64,000 nt of DNA, taken from positions 42,404 to 106,403 of the forward strand of contig LJSF01000034.1 in NCBI GenBank assembly GCA_001314655.1. Direction: 5' to 3'. The notes beneath the pieces are model-generated. The model worked only from the letters and a program-made list of their open reading frames with translations, did no database searches and was not told the origin of the DNA. The translations under genes were made by a program, and so were the position numbers. Source of the stretch: Rhodobacteraceae bacterium HLUCCA08. GTDB lineage: Bacteria > Pseudomonadota > Alphaproteobacteria > Rhodobacterales > Rhodobacteraceae. This document shows, in pieces, positions 25,529 to 37,953 of the stretch (its first letter is position 1; every line of letters starts with the position of its first letter).

Positions 25529-27307
25529 CTAGCCGTCCTCTTTCACCACCCGCAGCGACAGCTCGCGCAGCTGTTCGTTGGTCGGATCCGAGGGCGCGGC
25601 CATCATCAGGTCCTCGGCGCGCTGGTTCATCGGGAACATGATGACCTCGCGGATATTCGCCTCGTCGGCCAGCAGCATCACGATCCGGTCGATGCCGGCG
25701 GCACAGCCGCCGTGGGGCGGGGCGCCGAACTGGAAGGCGCTGACCAGCCCGCCGAAGCGCTTGCGCACCTCGTCCTCGCCATAGCCGGCCAGTTCGAAGG
25801 CCTTGATCATCACGTCCAGCTTGTGGTTGCGGATCGCGCCCGAGACCAGTTCATAGCCGTTGCAGGCCAGGTCGTATTGATAGCCCAGCACCTGCAGCGG
25901 ATCGCCCTCCAGCGCCGCCAGCCCGCCCTGGGGCATGGAAAACGGGTTGTGGCTGAAATCGACGCGGCCGGTGTCCGCGTCGGCCTCGTACATCGGGAAA
26001 TCGACGATCCAGGCGAAGGCGAAGCGATCGGTCTCGGTCAGGCCCAGTTCCAGCCCGATCACGTCGCGCGCGCGGCCCGCGACCCGTTCGAAGGCATCCG
26101 GCCTGCCGCCCAGGAAGAACGCGGCATCGCCCTTGCCCAGGCCCAGTTGCTGGCGGATCGCTTCGGTCCGTTCGGGGCCGATATTCTTGGCCAGCGGGCC
26201 GGCGGCTTCCATGCCGTCCTCGCCGTCGCGCCAGAAGATATATCCCATCCCCGGCAGGCCCTCTTTCTGGGCAAAGGCGTTCATCCGGTCGCAGAACTTG
26301 CGCGACCCGCCGCCCGGCGCGGGAATGGCCCGGACCTCGGTGCCGTCCTGCTCCAGCAGCTTGGCGAAGATGGCAAAGCCGGACCCGCGGAAATGGTCCG
26401 AGCAATCCTGCATCCGGATCGGGTTGCGCAGGTCGGGCTTGTCGGTGCCATACCACAGGGCCGCGTCGCGATACGAGATCTGCGGCCAGACCGTGTCGAC
26501 CTTGCGGCCGCCGCCGAAGTCCTCGAACACGCCCTGGATCACCGGCTGGATCGTGTCGAACACGTCCTGCTGGGTGACAAAGGACATCTCCATGTCCAGC
26601 TGGTAGAAATCCGTCGGGCTGCGATCGGCGCGCGGATCTTCGTCGCGGAAACAGGGCGCGATCTGGAAATAGCGGTCGAAGCCCGACACCATGATCAGCT
26701 GCTTGAACAGCTGCGGCGCCTGGGGCAGGGCATAGAACTTGCCCGGATGCAGCCGCGAGGGCACCAGGAAATCGCGCGCGCCCTCGGGCGAAGAGGCGGT
26801 GATGATCGGCGTCTGGTATTCGCGGAACCCCTGGTCCCACATCCGGCGGCGCATGGCGGCCACCACGTCCGAGCGCAGGGTCATGTTGCGCTGCATCTCG
26901 TCCCGGCGCAGGTCGAGATAGCGGTATTTCAGCCGCGTCTCTTCGGGGTAGTCCTGGTCGCCGAAGACCTGCAAGGGCAATTCGGCCGCCGCGCCCAGCA
27001 CTTCGAGGTCGCGCACGAAGACCTCGATCTCGCCGGTGGGCAGGGCCGGGTTCACCAGCGCCGCGTCGCGGGCCAGAACATTGCCGTCGATGCGGATGCA
27101 CCATTCGGCGCGGATCTTTTCCAGATCGGCAAAGACCGGGCTGTCGCCATCGGCGATCACCTGGGTGATGCCGAAATGGTCGCGCAGGTCGATGAACAGC
27201 ACCCCGCCATGGTCGCGCACCCGGTGCACCCAGCCGGACAGACGCACGTCCTGGCCCACATCGTCGCGGGTCAGCTGGGCACAGGTATGGCTGCGATAGG
27301 GGTGCAT
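25529..27307 (-). CDS. aspS: Aspartyl-tRNA synthetase
   Basis: This 592-residue class II synthetase charges tRNA-Asp. The N-terminal OB-fold anticodon-binding domain spans about residues 15-105 ([23 protein letters not shown]), motif 2 is [19 protein letters not shown] near 215, and motif 3 [13 protein letters not shown] near 545. The bacterial insertion domain (GAD) is present in the middle. Many alphaproteobacteria use a non-discriminating AspRS with GatCAB; that cannot be settled from this window. GAGG precedes the ATG. It diverges from cfa. Confidence 0.97.
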   Translation of the reverse strand: MHPYRSHTCAQLTRDDVGQDVRLSGWVHRVRDHGGVLFIDLRDHFGITQVIADGDSPVFADLEKIRAEWCIRIDGNVLARDAALVNPALPTGEIEVFVRDLEVLGAAAELPLQVFGDQDYPEETRLKYRYLDLRRDEMQRNMTLRSDVVAAMRRRMWDQGFREYQTPIITASSPEGARDFLVPSRLHPGKFYALPQAPQLFKQLIMVSGFDRYFQIAPCFRDEDPRADRSPTDFYQLDMEMSFVTQQDVFDTIQPVIQGVFEDFGGGRKVDTVWPQISYRDAALWYGTDKPDLRNPIRMQDCSDHFRGSGFAIFAKLLEQDGTEVRAIPAPGGGSRKFCDRMNAFAQKEGLPGMGYIFWRDGEDGMEAAGPLAKNIGPERTEAIRQQLGLGKGDAAFFLGGRPDAFERVAGRARDVIGLELGLTETDRFAFAWIVDFPMYEADADTGRVDFSHNPFSMPQGGLAALEGDPLQVLGYQYDLACNGYELVSGAIRNHKLDVMIKAFELAGYGEDEVRKRFGGLVSAFQFGAPPHGGCAAGIDRIVMLLADEANIREVIMFPMNQRAEDLMMAAPSDPTNEQLRELSLRVVKEDG

Positions 27308-27403
27308 GGGCTTGCCTCGCCGTGGTGATTGCTTGCCGGGGGGACAAACCGCGCGCGGGCGGCGAAGTCAAGGCGGTCTGGAAAACCGCGGCGTGTCCCG
27401 ATA

Positions 27404-27421
27404 GGTTAACCTTCATTAACC
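27404..27421. promoter_or_regulatory. TTAACC-type palindrome in aspS/cfa promoter region
   Basis: GGTTAACCTTCATTAACC has perfect GGTTAA/TTAACC arms with a 6-base centre. It lies 23 bases before the cfa start and in the divergent aspS promoter region. Paired TTAA half-sites are the hallmark of CtrA binding in alphaproteobacteria (consensus spacing 7), so a regulator of that kind is possible. Confidence 0.4.
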
Positions 27422-27443
27422 GGGACGGGATCGTGAGGGTCCG

Positions 27444-28646
27444 ATGTGGACAGCGGCATTCGACCGCGTGCTGCGCGGGTTCTGGAGCGACGGGGCACTG
27501 GAGGTCACCTATGCCGACGGCACGACGCGCCGCTACGGCCCGGACCCCGGCACGCCCTGGCGGCTGACGCTGCACGATCCGGCCCTGCCGCGGGAATTGC
27601 TGTTCGACCTCGACATGGCCTTCGGCGAGGCCTGGGTGGACCAGCGCCTGAGCATCGCGGGCGACGATCTGCGCGGGTTCCTGGCCGCGGCGATCCGCCA
27701 ACGCGTCGCGGGGCACGACCCGGTGACGGCCCGGCTCTTGCACCGGCTTCAGGCGATCGCCCAGCGTTGGGCCGAGCGCAACCCCCTGCCCCGCGCCCGG
27801 GCCAACGTGCAGCACCATTACGATCTGTCGGGCGCGCTGTATGACCTGTTCCTGGACGCCGACCGGCAATATTCCTGCGCCTATTTCACCGACCCGGAGA
27901 TGAGCCTGGAGGCCGCGCAGGAGGCCAAGAAACGCCACATCGCCCGCAAGCTGTGCCTGGCGCCGGGGATGCGGGTACTGGATATCGGCTGCGGCTGGGG
28001 CGGCATGGCGCTGACCCTGGCGCGCGACCATGGCGCGCAGGTGGTCGGCGTGACCCTGTCGGACGAACAGCACGCCCATGCAAGCGGCCGGGTCGCAGCG
28101 GCCGGGCTGGCCGACCGGATCGACATCCGCCTGGCCGATTACCGCGACGTGGACGGGCCGTTCGACCGGATCGTGTCCGTGGGCATGTTCGAACATGTCG
28201 GCGCGGCCCATTACGGCGACTATTTCGGCAAGGTCCGCGACCTGCTGACGCCCGACGGCGTGGCCCTGGTCCACACGATCGGCACCCAGACCGCGCCGCG
28301 CGCGACCTCGACCTGGCTGCGGCGCTACATCTTTCCCGGCGGCTATCTGCCGGCCCTGTCGGAAATGCTCGCCGCGGTGGAAAAGACCGGACTGACGATC
28401 GCCGATATCGAGGTGCTGCGGCTGCACTACGCCCGCACCCTGCGTCACTGGCACGACCGGTTCATGGCCAATGTCGACGCGGCCCGCAACCTGTATGACG
28501 AGAAATTCACCCGGGTCTGGCGCTATTACCTGACCACGGCCGAGCTGTCCTTCGTGGCCGAACGGCTGGCGGTGTTCCAGGTGCAGCTGGCCCGCTGCAA
28601 GGACGCGGTGCCGCTGACCCGGGACTATCTGTATTCGGACGTCTAG
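27444..28646 (+). CDS. cfa: Cyclopropane-fatty-acyl-phospholipid synthase family methyltransferase
   Basis: This 400-residue SAM-dependent enzyme uses phospholipid unsaturated fatty acids as acceptor and gives cyclopropane or related modified chains at the membrane. The N-terminal lipid-binding region (1-110) is followed by QHHYDLSGALYDLFLD and the SAM-binding motif VLDIGCGWGGMALTLA near 175. The C-terminal FPGGYLPALSEM and HWHDRF segments are typical. Its length equals family norms. Paralogues can make other lipid modifications, so cfa is used in the family sense. Confidence 0.92.
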   Translation: MWTAAFDRVLRGFWSDGALEVTYADGTTRRYGPDPGTPWRLTLHDPALPRELLFDLDMAFGEAWVDQRLSIAGDDLRGFLAAAIRQRVAGHDPVTARLLHRLQAIAQRWAERNPLPRARANVQHHYDLSGALYDLFLDADRQYSCAYFTDPEMSLEAAQEAKKRHIARKLCLAPGMRVLDIGCGWGGMALTLARDHGAQVVGVTLSDEQHAHASGRVAAAGLADRIDIRLADYRDVDGPFDRIVSVGMFEHVGAAHYGDYFGKVRDLLTPDGVALVHTIGTQTAPRATSTWLRRYIFPGGYLPALSEMLAAVEKTGLTIADIEVLRLHYARTLRHWHDRFMANVDAARNLYDEKFTRVWRYYLTTAELSFVAERLAVFQVQLARCKDAVPLTRDYLYSDV

Positions 28647-28951
28647 GCGCAACTGCGCAACCCGACAGGCACGGGCCATCGGCCCGGGCCGCGCCCGACC
28701 CTCCCCCCGGGAGGGCGCATCGGCAATGCCGCCCTCGGCGTGACCGCCATGGATGCTTTGTCGCGATACCTTGGTGTTCCCGTCCGGCTGCGCCCACCCC
28801 GGGGCCGGGCGCGGCCCTCTGCGGCGCCCCGACCCTCACCACCACCGTCCACTTCGGTTTCGCCCCTTGCGCCCCGGCGCCCCATCCCTATAACCCACGA
28901 CAATTTGGGCATCGCGGGGGTGTCTGAATCGCTGCGAAGGGGTCTGCCACC
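28647..28951. other. Intergenic region cfa-carB (305 bases)
   Basis: No gene is supported here; open frames on both strands are out of phase with carB and rich in Arg/Pro as expected for GC-rich noise. A GC hairpin, CCCTCCC/GGGAGGG with a 3-base loop, lies at 28699-28715 and may end the cfa transcript, though no T-run follows. The carB promoter should lie near the AT-richer stretch at 28880-28910. Confidence 0.6.
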
Positions 28952-32293
<3,342 letters not shown>

Positions 32294-32317
32294 GTTATCC
32301 GACGAACGGAGGAATAG

Positions 32318-32581
32318 TTGTTTTTTGCAAGAACCGGCAATGTTGTCGCTTGGCTCATCTTCATTCTCAGCGCTGTCAGGCTCGTACTAGCAATCGCAAT
32401 TGCAGCCACGACCGATGGACCTGCCGAGAATTCGGCGTTTGCGATGGAATACCTGGCGGCCTCAACAACCGGGGAAGCGATCGATGAGGCTATTTACGGA
32501 CTTCTCGCGGGCCTTGTTCTCGGAATCCTTTCCCAGATCGGCCTGTCACTAAGGAGTGTCGGAAAACCGTCCGAGAAATAG
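32318..32581 (+). CDS. Small membrane protein with TTG start
   Basis: This 87-residue hypothetical protein starts at TTG (32318), preceded by a perfect GGAGGA six bases upstream. Two hydrophobic segments are visible, VVAWLIFILSAVRLVLAIAIAA (about 9-30) and YGLLAGLVLGILSQIGLSL (about 60-78), separated by an acidic loop. Base composition is lower in GC than the surroundings, hinting at recent gain or a poorly expressed gene. It follows carB by 24 bases. No family is recognised. Confidence 0.55.
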   Translation: MFFARTGNVVAWLIFILSAVRLVLAIAIAATTDGPAENSAFAMEYLAASTTGEAIDEAIYGLLAGLVLGILSQIGLSLRSVGKPSEK

Positions 32582-32684
32582 CCTCTCGCTCGATCCCCGG
32601 CCGCAGGACGGTTCTGCCGCTGGTCTGATCGTGACCCCTGCCCTATCCTCGGTCGCAATGGGGATTCGAGTGGGGCATCGGCAC

Positions 32685-32924
32685 ATGGCACGGGACGACA
32701 GGGCCGGGTTCGGCGACCTTCTGGAAGGCGGGCTGGCGATCGCCGGCACGATCATCGGCGGGCTGCTCCTGTGGCGCCATCGCCCGGTCGAGGGTCAGGA
32801 ATTGATCGAACGCGCCCTGACCGATCCGGAGTTTCTCATCCTCAAACCGGGCGCCTTCTACGGCGGGATCGTCGCGCTGGTGCTGCTGTTCATCTACGGG
32901 CTGCGCCGGCTGCGCATCCTCTGA
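32685..32924 (+). CDS. Small two-helix membrane protein, hypothetical
   Basis: This 79-residue protein has hydrophobic segments LEGGLAIAGTIIGGLLLW (about 12-29) and FYGGIVALVLLFIYGLRRL (about 57-75), ending in a basic tail. I placed the start at the ATG at 32685, with a GGGG-containing weak ribosome-binding site; ATG at 32661 is an alternative. Unlike the previous small gene its codon use fits the GC-rich genome. No domain is recognised. Confidence 0.45.
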   Translation: MARDDRAGFGDLLEGGLAIAGTIIGGLLLWRHRPVEGQELIERALTDPEFLILKPGAFYGGIVALVLLFIYGLRRLRIL

Positions 32925-33085
32925 CGCGCGGCATGCGGGCGCATCCGGCGCCGTTGCCCGCCCGCGCGCCGGCACCGACGCGTTACCGACGTTTCACCGA
33001 CGCGATACCACAGGCCCTTTCCGGCCCGTCAGGCTGGACAAATCCGCCCCTCTGGGCTCTGCTGCCGGCCAGAGCTGGAGGAAGC

Positions 33086-34207
33086 ATGTTCAACGTCGCG
33101 ATTACCGCAACCGGGGTCCACGCCCCGGAGAATGTCATTACGAATCAAGAGCTTGTCCAGGCGTTCAACGCCTATGCCGACACATGGAACGCCGACAACG
33201 CCGCCGCCATCGCCGCCGGCACGCTCGAGGCCAAGGCCCATTCCTCGGTCGAGTTCATCCTTCAGTCCAGCGGCATCGACAACCGCCATGTCGTTGATAA
33301 ATCAGGTATTCTTGACCCCGATCGGATGTATCCGCGGCTTGATCCACGCCCCGACGACGCGCCTTCGCTGATGGCCGAAATGGGGATCAAGGCCGCGCGG
33401 ATCGCCCTCGACCGTGCCGGAACCGACCCCGCAGATATCGACTGCATCCTGTGCGCCGCGTCCAACCACGAACGCGCCTACCCCGCGATTTCCGTTGAAA
33501 TTCAAGATCTTCTGGGCGCCGGCGGGTTCGCCTTCGACATGAATGTCGCCTGTTCCAGCGCCACTTTCGGGATCCAGACCGCTGCCGACATGATCCGCAC
33601 CGGGTCGATCCGCAAGGCCCTGGTGATTTCACCGGAAATCACCTCCGGCCACCTCGAATGGCGCGACCGCGACTGTCATTTCATCTTTGGCGACGTGGCC
33701 ACCGCGGTGCTGCTGGAACGCGACGAGGGTGACCTGCAAACCCCGTATTTCAAAGTGAAATCCACCCGCGCGGCGACGCAGTTCTCGAACAATATCCGCA
33801 ACAACATGGGCTTTCTTCGGCCCGCCCATGACCAGATGGACGACCGCCGCGACATGCGGTTCATGCAGAACGGCCGCAAGGTCTTCAAGGAGGTGCTGCC
33901 GCTGGTCAGCGCCCATATCGCCGCGCATCTGGCGGATGCCGGCGTGCAAGCCTCCGATCTCAAGCGGCTCTGGCTGCATCAGGCGAACAAGACGATGAAC
34001 GATTACATTGGCCGCAAGGTGCTGGGCCGCGACCCGGAACCGGACGAGCAACCCAATATCCTGCAGGATTTCGCGAATACCTCATCGGCCGGCTCGATCA
34101 TCGCCTTCGACAAGTATTCCGACGACCTGGCCCCGGGCGACCTGGGCCTGATCTGTTCCTTCGGCGCCGGCTATTCGGTCGGTTCGGTGATCGTCGAAAG
34201 CGCCTGA
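33086..34207 (+). CDS. Beta-ketoacyl-ACP synthase III family protein (FabH-like)
   Basis: This 373-residue thiolase-fold enzyme shows the Cys-His-Asn triad of ketoacyl synthase III: NVACSSATFGIQ, WLHQANKTMND and NTSSAGSIIAFD. It condenses an acyl group with a malonyl-ACP or related partner. It is longer than housekeeping FabH (about 320), with an insert of about 40 residues near the N-terminus (YADTWNADNAAAIAAGTLEA). CTGGAGGAAGC precedes the ATG. No other fatty-acid genes surround it, so a specialised role is possible. Confidence 0.88.
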   Translation: MFNVAITATGVHAPENVITNQELVQAFNAYADTWNADNAAAIAAGTLEAKAHSSVEFILQSSGIDNRHVVDKSGILDPDRMYPRLDPRPDDAPSLMAEMGIKAARIALDRAGTDPADIDCILCAASNHERAYPAISVEIQDLLGAGGFAFDMNVACSSATFGIQTAADMIRTGSIRKALVISPEITSGHLEWRDRDCHFIFGDVATAVLLERDEGDLQTPYFKVKSTRAATQFSNNIRNNMGFLRPAHDQMDDRRDMRFMQNGRKVFKEVLPLVSAHIAAHLADAGVQASDLKRLWLHQANKTMNDYIGRKVLGRDPEPDEQPNILQDFANTSSAGSIIAFDKYSDDLAPGDLGLICSFGAGYSVGSVIVESA

Positions 34208-34241
34208 CCCCGGCCGGGGACCGATCACGGCGGCGGCGCCG

Positions 34242-34697
34242 TCACCCGGCCTCGGCTTCCAGATTCAACTTCATGTCGATCAGCACCTTCTGCAAGGCCA
34301 GAGTCTCGCGCAGCAGACGCTTGGCCTCGTTGACGGAAATCACCCCGTCTTCGATGGATTGCTGGTATTCGGCCATCAACACGGCGAAACGCTGGCTCAG
34401 CGCGATGACGTCGGAATTCACGCCGGTGGAGGTTGCATTCCTCTGCGTCGCTTCGAAGCTCAAGGTGATCCCCTTGAGCTCGGCCAGGGCCGAGGTGACA
34501 TGGGGATAGCTCGACGCGGCCTCCAGCGCGGCCACCGCATCGACCGGCATGAACCGGTCCGCATGTTCCGGCGCGTCGGAATAATACCGGCCCAACGTCG
34601 CCTTCGATTTTCCGGTCAGCACGCAGGCCGGTTCGACGCCGACATCCTTGACCAGCGCTTCGGTATGCTTCTTCAGATAACTTCCGGCCTCACTCAT
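34242..34697 (-). CDS. Hypothetical protein, helical, possibly DNA-binding
   Basis: This 151-residue protein is not recognised beyond Rhodobacterales-like conservation. It is predicted helical throughout. The N-terminal half includes VLTGKSKATLGRYYSD, a layout reminiscent of phage-type CII or HTH proteins, and the C-terminal half is coiled-coil-like (LLRETLALQKVLIDMKLNLE). It faces tdk across a 307-base gap. A hairpin lies in its 5' leader (34717-34740). I assign no function. Confidence 0.7.
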   Translation of the reverse strand: MSEAGSYLKKHTEALVKDVGVEPACVLTGKSKATLGRYYSDAPEHADRFMPVDAVAALEAASSYPHVTSALAELKGITLSFEATQRNATSTGVNSDVIALSQRFAVLMAEYQQSIEDGVISVNEAKRLLRETLALQKVLIDMKLNLEAEAG

Positions 34698-35004
34698 TCC
34701 GATCCCTTTGCGTCGTTGGGGGTTCCCCTCGGGGAAACCCGGTTCGCTTTTCCCATATCACGACCCCATCTGGCGTGAGACTTAAAGGCCATTCCCGATG
34801 TTGGGAAGGGTTGACGGTTATCAGTGACGGCGTCCCCACGCCGTAGGGTCAGGGGCCGAACCCCATCCTGAGGCCAGCCTTTCGAGGCCGGCATCGGCCC
34901 CTGGCCCGCCGGGTTTTCCAGGTCGACTGCATTACTCACGGGGACCGGATGCGCCCTGCCCAAAGGCCTTGTCGATCCGGCCCGGGCAGGGCACATCTGC
35001 CGCC
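34698..35004. other. Intergenic region with predicted RNA structure (307 bases)
   Basis: No protein gene is supported. The region has a GGTTCCCC/GGGGAAAC-type hairpin at 34717-34740 on the leader side of the leftward gene, and the tandem hairpins at 34827-34844 and 34850-34903. A TTGACG hexamer at 34811 could be part of a rightward promoter. Confidence 0.5.
34827..34903 (+). ncRNA. Possible structured RNA or tdk leader (two hairpins)
   Basis: Hairpin 1 is ACGGCGT-CCCC-ACGCCGT (34827-34844), a perfect 7-bp stem with a tetraloop. Hairpin 2 closes with CAGGGGCCGA (34850-34859) against TCGGCCCCTG (34894-34903), a perfect 10-bp stem; inside it GCCaGCC/GGCcGGC forms a second stem. GGGTTTT follows shortly. 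No known RNA family is recognised; strand is uncertain. Confidence 0.35.
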
Positions 35005-35601
35005 ATGGCGAAACTGCATTTCCACTACTCGACGATGAATGCCGGCAAGTCGACCGTGCTGCTGCAGGCCGCGCACAATTACCGCGAGCGCGGGATGGAC
35101 CCCTACCTGCTGACCGCGCAAGTCGACACCCGCGCCGGCCAGGGCCGGATCGCCAGCCGCATCGGGATCACCGCCAAGGCCGACACCTTCAGCCCGCATG
35201 ACGACCTCTATCGCAAGGTCGAGGCCCGGCTGGCCGCCGGCCCCTGCGCCTGCATTTTCGTCGACGAGGCCCAGTTCCTGTCCCGAGACCAGGTCTGGCA
35301 ACTGGCCCGGGTGGTCGACGACCTCGGCATCCCGGCGATGTGCTACGGGCTGCGTGTCGATTTCATGGGGCAGCTGTTTCCCGGCTCCGCCGCCCTGCTG
35401 GCGCTCGCCGATGACCTGCGCGAGGTCCGCACGATCTGCCATTGCGGACGCAAGGCAAGCATGGTGGTCCGCATGGCCGCCGACGGGCGGGTGATCACCG
35501 GCGGCGACCAGGTCCAGATCGGTGGCAACGAAAGCTATGTCAGCCTGTGCCGCCGCCATTGGCGCGCGGCGATCGAGGGCGACCAGCTCCCGCTGGTCTG
35601 A
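35005..35601 (+). CDS. tdk: Thymidine kinase
   Basis: This 198-residue type II thymidine kinase makes dTMP from thymidine with ATP. The P-loop STMNAGKSTVLL (residues 9-20) and the acceptor-site FVDEAQFLSRDQ near residue 87 are clear. A zinc-lid pair CHCG is visible near residue 146, and a second Cys in SLCRRHW. The ATG at 35005 begins MAKLHFHYSTMN; 12 extra upstream codons in frame are unlikely. There is no salvage operon around it. Confidence 0.95.
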   Translation: MAKLHFHYSTMNAGKSTVLLQAAHNYRERGMDPYLLTAQVDTRAGQGRIASRIGITAKADTFSPHDDLYRKVEARLAAGPCACIFVDEAQFLSRDQVWQLARVVDDLGIPAMCYGLRVDFMGQLFPGSAALLALADDLREVRTICHCGRKASMVVRMAADGRVITGGDQVQIGGNESYVSLCRRHWRAAIEGDQLPLV

Positions 35602-35714
35602 CCCGCCACGGCTTTCTCGGGTCGGAAATATTCCGGGGTGGATTGGCCGCCAGGCCAAGAGGGGCAGCGCCCCGGCGGCGGGCGGGCCGTCAGGCCCGCG
35701 GCCGCCGCCCCCCC

Positions 35715-35775
35715 GCGACGCCAAAGGCGGCGCAAGACCTGACCCCGGCGACGCCGGAGGCGGCGCAAAACCTGA
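35715..35775. repeat. Tandem near-identical 28-base repeat
   Basis: Two copies of GCGACGCCNNAGGCGGCGCA followed by ANACCTGA occur at 35715-35742 and 35748-35775, with a period of 33 bases. They lie in the gap between tdk and the convergent hydroxyacid dehydrogenase gene. Each half can form a GCC/GGC hairpin, so a palindromic extragenic element is likely. Confidence 0.6.
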
Positions 35776-35805
35776 TCTGTCGATGTCGACGGTATGGAAA
35801 CCCGT

Positions 35806-36753
35806 TCAGGCGACCCGCTGCGGCGGGTCGCGCCCGTCGGCCCAGGCGATGATATTGTCCAGCGCCATGCGCCCCATCGCCTCGCGGGTTTCGACCGTGG
35901 CCGAGCCCAGATGCGGCAGCAGCACCGCATTCTCGCAGGCGATCAGCCGCGCCGGCACTTGGGGTTCGTTCTCGTAGACATCGAGCCCGGCACGGATCCG
36001 CCCGGCTTCCAGCGCCTCGATCAGTGCCGCTTCGTCCACCACCTCGCCGCGCGCGATGTTCACGAAGATCCCGCCCGGCTTCATCGCCGCCAGCGCCTTT
36101 GCGTCGATCAGCCGCGCAGTCCCGGCCCCGCCGGGCACGCAGACCACGACGAAATCCGCCGCCGCCATCAGCCCCGCCAGCGTGTCGATCCGCCTGGCCG
36201 GAAAATCCGGATCCTTCTCGGACCGGTTGAAATAGACAACCGGCATCCCGAACCCGAAATGCCCGCGCCGCGCCACCGCCTGGCCGATCCGGCCCATGCC
36301 GACGATGCCCAGGGTCTTGCCGCTCACATGGGTGCCCAGCAGGCCCTCCGGCCCGAACCCGGCCCAGCGCCCGGCCCGCAGCATCCGCTCGCCCTCGCCC
36401 GCGCGCCGCGCCGTGGCCAGGATCAGGGTCCAGCCGATATCCGCCGTCGCGTCGGTCAGCACATCGGGCGTGTTCGACACCATCACCCCGGCGGCGCGGG
36501 CGGCCTCCACGTCGATATGATTGAAGCCGACCCCGAAATTGCCCAGCATCCGGCAGCGCGGCACCCCCGCCGCGGCAAAGGCCCCGGCACTGAAGGCATC
36601 GCCCAGGGTCGGCAGGATCGCGTCGAAATCCCGCAGCGCCTGCGCCGCCGCGTCCTCGGACAAGGCGTCCCGGCCCAGGGTGACATCGAACCGCGCGCGC
36701 GCCGCGGCGATCACGGGTTCGGCGATCTGCCGGGTGATCAGAAGTCTCCTCAA
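35806..36753 (-). CDS. D-2-hydroxyacid dehydrogenase (glyoxylate/hydroxypyruvate reductase-like)
   Basis: This 315-residue enzyme of the D-isomer-specific family has GVGFNHIDVEAA, the Rossmann loop IVGMGRIGQAVARR, VNIARGEVVDEAAL, DVYENEP and LPHLGSAT, so the Arg-Glu-His catalytic set is present. It probably reduces glyoxylate or hydroxypyruvate. The likely start is TTG at 36753, which overlaps the upstream stop as TTGA; no ATG lies close. A CTG with a nearby AGGAG is a weaker alternative. A stretch in other frames upstream is not part of the gene. Confidence 0.9.
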   Translation of the reverse strand: MRRLLITRQIAEPVIAAARARFDVTLGRDALSEDAAAQALRDFDAILPTLGDAFSAGAFAAAGVPRCRMLGNFGVGFNHIDVEAARAAGVMVSNTPDVLTDATADIGWTLILATARRAGEGERMLRAGRWAGFGPEGLLGTHVSGKTLGIVGMGRIGQAVARRGHFGFGMPVVYFNRSEKDPDFPARRIDTLAGLMAAADFVVVCVPGGAGTARLIDAKALAAMKPGGIFVNIARGEVVDEAALIEALEAGRIRAGLDVYENEPQVPARLIACENAVLLPHLGSATVETREAMGRMALDNIIAWADGRDPPQRVA

Positions 36754-37091
36754 TGCATCCGCTCCCCATTGGCGACGGCCTGGTCCGGCCCGATCAGCAC
36801 GATCCCGCCGGCGCCGTCGGACAGGCCCAGCACCAGCACCTCGGACCGCATCGGTCCGATCTGCCGGGGCGGGAAATTCACCACCGCCATGACCTGGCGG
36901 CCGACCAGCGCCGCGGGGTCGTAATGCGCGGTGATCTGGGCCGAGCTTTTCCGTTCCCCGATCTCGGGCCCGAAATCGACCCACAGCTTGAAGGCCGGCT
37001 TGCGCGCCTCGGGGAAAGGCTCGGCCCGCGTCACGGTGCCGACCCGGATATCGACCTTCAGAAAGTCGTCGAATGTGATCTCATCCGCCAT
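36750..37091 (-). CDS. tRNA-binding domain protein (CsaA-like)
   Basis: This 113-residue protein consists of one tRNA-binding OB-fold domain, as in CsaA and the C-terminus of MetG. Marks are DFLKVDIRVGTV at residues 9-20 and VNFPPRQIGPMRSEVLVLG near 73-91. CsaA-type proteins form dimers and may help protein folding or bind tRNA. The ATG at 37091 has GGGAG nearby; a TTG two codons earlier is possible. It overlaps proC by 11 bases and the next gene by 4. Confidence 0.88.
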   Translation of the reverse strand: MADEITFDDFLKVDIRVGTVTRAEPFPEARKPAFKLWVDFGPEIGERKSSAQITAHYDPAALVGRQVMAVVNFPPRQIGPMRSEVLVLGLSDGAGGIVLIGPDQAVANGERMH

Positions 37092-37893
37092 GGGCAAGCT
37101 CCCGCGACCGCTGTGCCGCCGCTTTCACCGCGCGCCTCAACAGCGCCGGAAGACCGCTGTCCTCGTCCATCAGCACGGCCAGGGCGGCCGCCGTGGTCCC
37201 GCCGGGCGAGGTCACGTTGACCCGCAACTGCCCCGGATCCTCGCCCGCGCCTTCGGCCAGCGCCCCGGCCCCGGCCACGGTCGCCCGCGCCAGGTGCAGG
37301 GCCAGATCGGCGGGCAACCCCTCGGCCGCGCCGGCCGCGGCCAGCGTTTCGATCAGGTGGAACACATAGGCCGGGCCCGAGCCGCTGACCGCCGTCACCG
37401 CATCCATCTGGCCTTCATCGTCCAGCCGCACCACCTGGCCCACGGCGCGCAGCAGCCCTTCGGCCAGGTCCAGATGCGCCGCACGGGTCGCGTCATTGCC
37501 GATGATCGCGGTGATCCCGCGCCCCACCGCGGCGGGCGTGTTCGGCATCGCCCGGATGATCGGGCTGTCCGCGCCCAGCGCCGCCTCGAAAGCCGAAATC
37601 GGTGTCCCCGCAGCGACCGACACGAACAGCGTCCCGCCGCCGCCCAGCGCCTGCAGCGCCGGCAGCGCCGCGCCCATCATCTGCGGCTTGACCGCGATCA
37701 GCGCCACGGCCGGCGCGTCGGGCATCGCGTCGTTCAGATGCACCCCGGTGCCGCGCAGCCAGTCCGACGGGTTCGGGTCCTGCACCCAGACCGAGCCGGC
37801 CGGCAAGCCGCCTTCCAGCCAGCCCGCCAGCATCGCCGAGCCCATCTTGCCGCAGCCCAGCAGGACCAATCCGCGCGCGCTCACCTCGTCCAT
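37081..37893 (-). CDS. proC: Pyrroline-5-carboxylate reductase
   Basis: This 270-residue enzyme performs the last step of proline synthesis with NADPH. The Rossmann loop LLGCGKMGSAMLAGWL (residues 11-26), VKPQMM, RAMPNTPAAVGRG near 120 and VSGSGPAYVFHLIE near 160 are all family signatures. The start MDEVSARG at 37893 is preferred over an upstream in-frame start. It forms a unit with the CsaA-like gene and the hydroxyacid dehydrogenase. Confidence 0.95.
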   Translation of the reverse strand: MDEVSARGLVLLGCGKMGSAMLAGWLEGGLPAGSVWVQDPNPSDWLRGTGVHLNDAMPDAPAVALIAVKPQMMGAALPALQALGGGGTLFVSVAAGTPISAFEAALGADSPIIRAMPNTPAAVGRGITAIIGNDATRAAHLDLAEGLLRAVGQVVRLDDEGQMDAVTAVSGSGPAYVFHLIETLAAAGAAEGLPADLALHLARATVAGAGALAEGAGEDPGQLRVNVTSPGGTTAAALAVLMDEDSGLPALLRRAVKAAAQRSRELAHGG

Positions 37894-37953
37894 GTTTCCC
37901 CCTGTCGCTGTCCCGCCAGAGACTAGGCCCTGCGCGCCGGGGCGCAACCGCTT

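Noticed and set aside
34242..34697. Phage CII-type regulator
   Set aside because: Only weak resemblance; no other phage genes, integrase or attachment site nearby.
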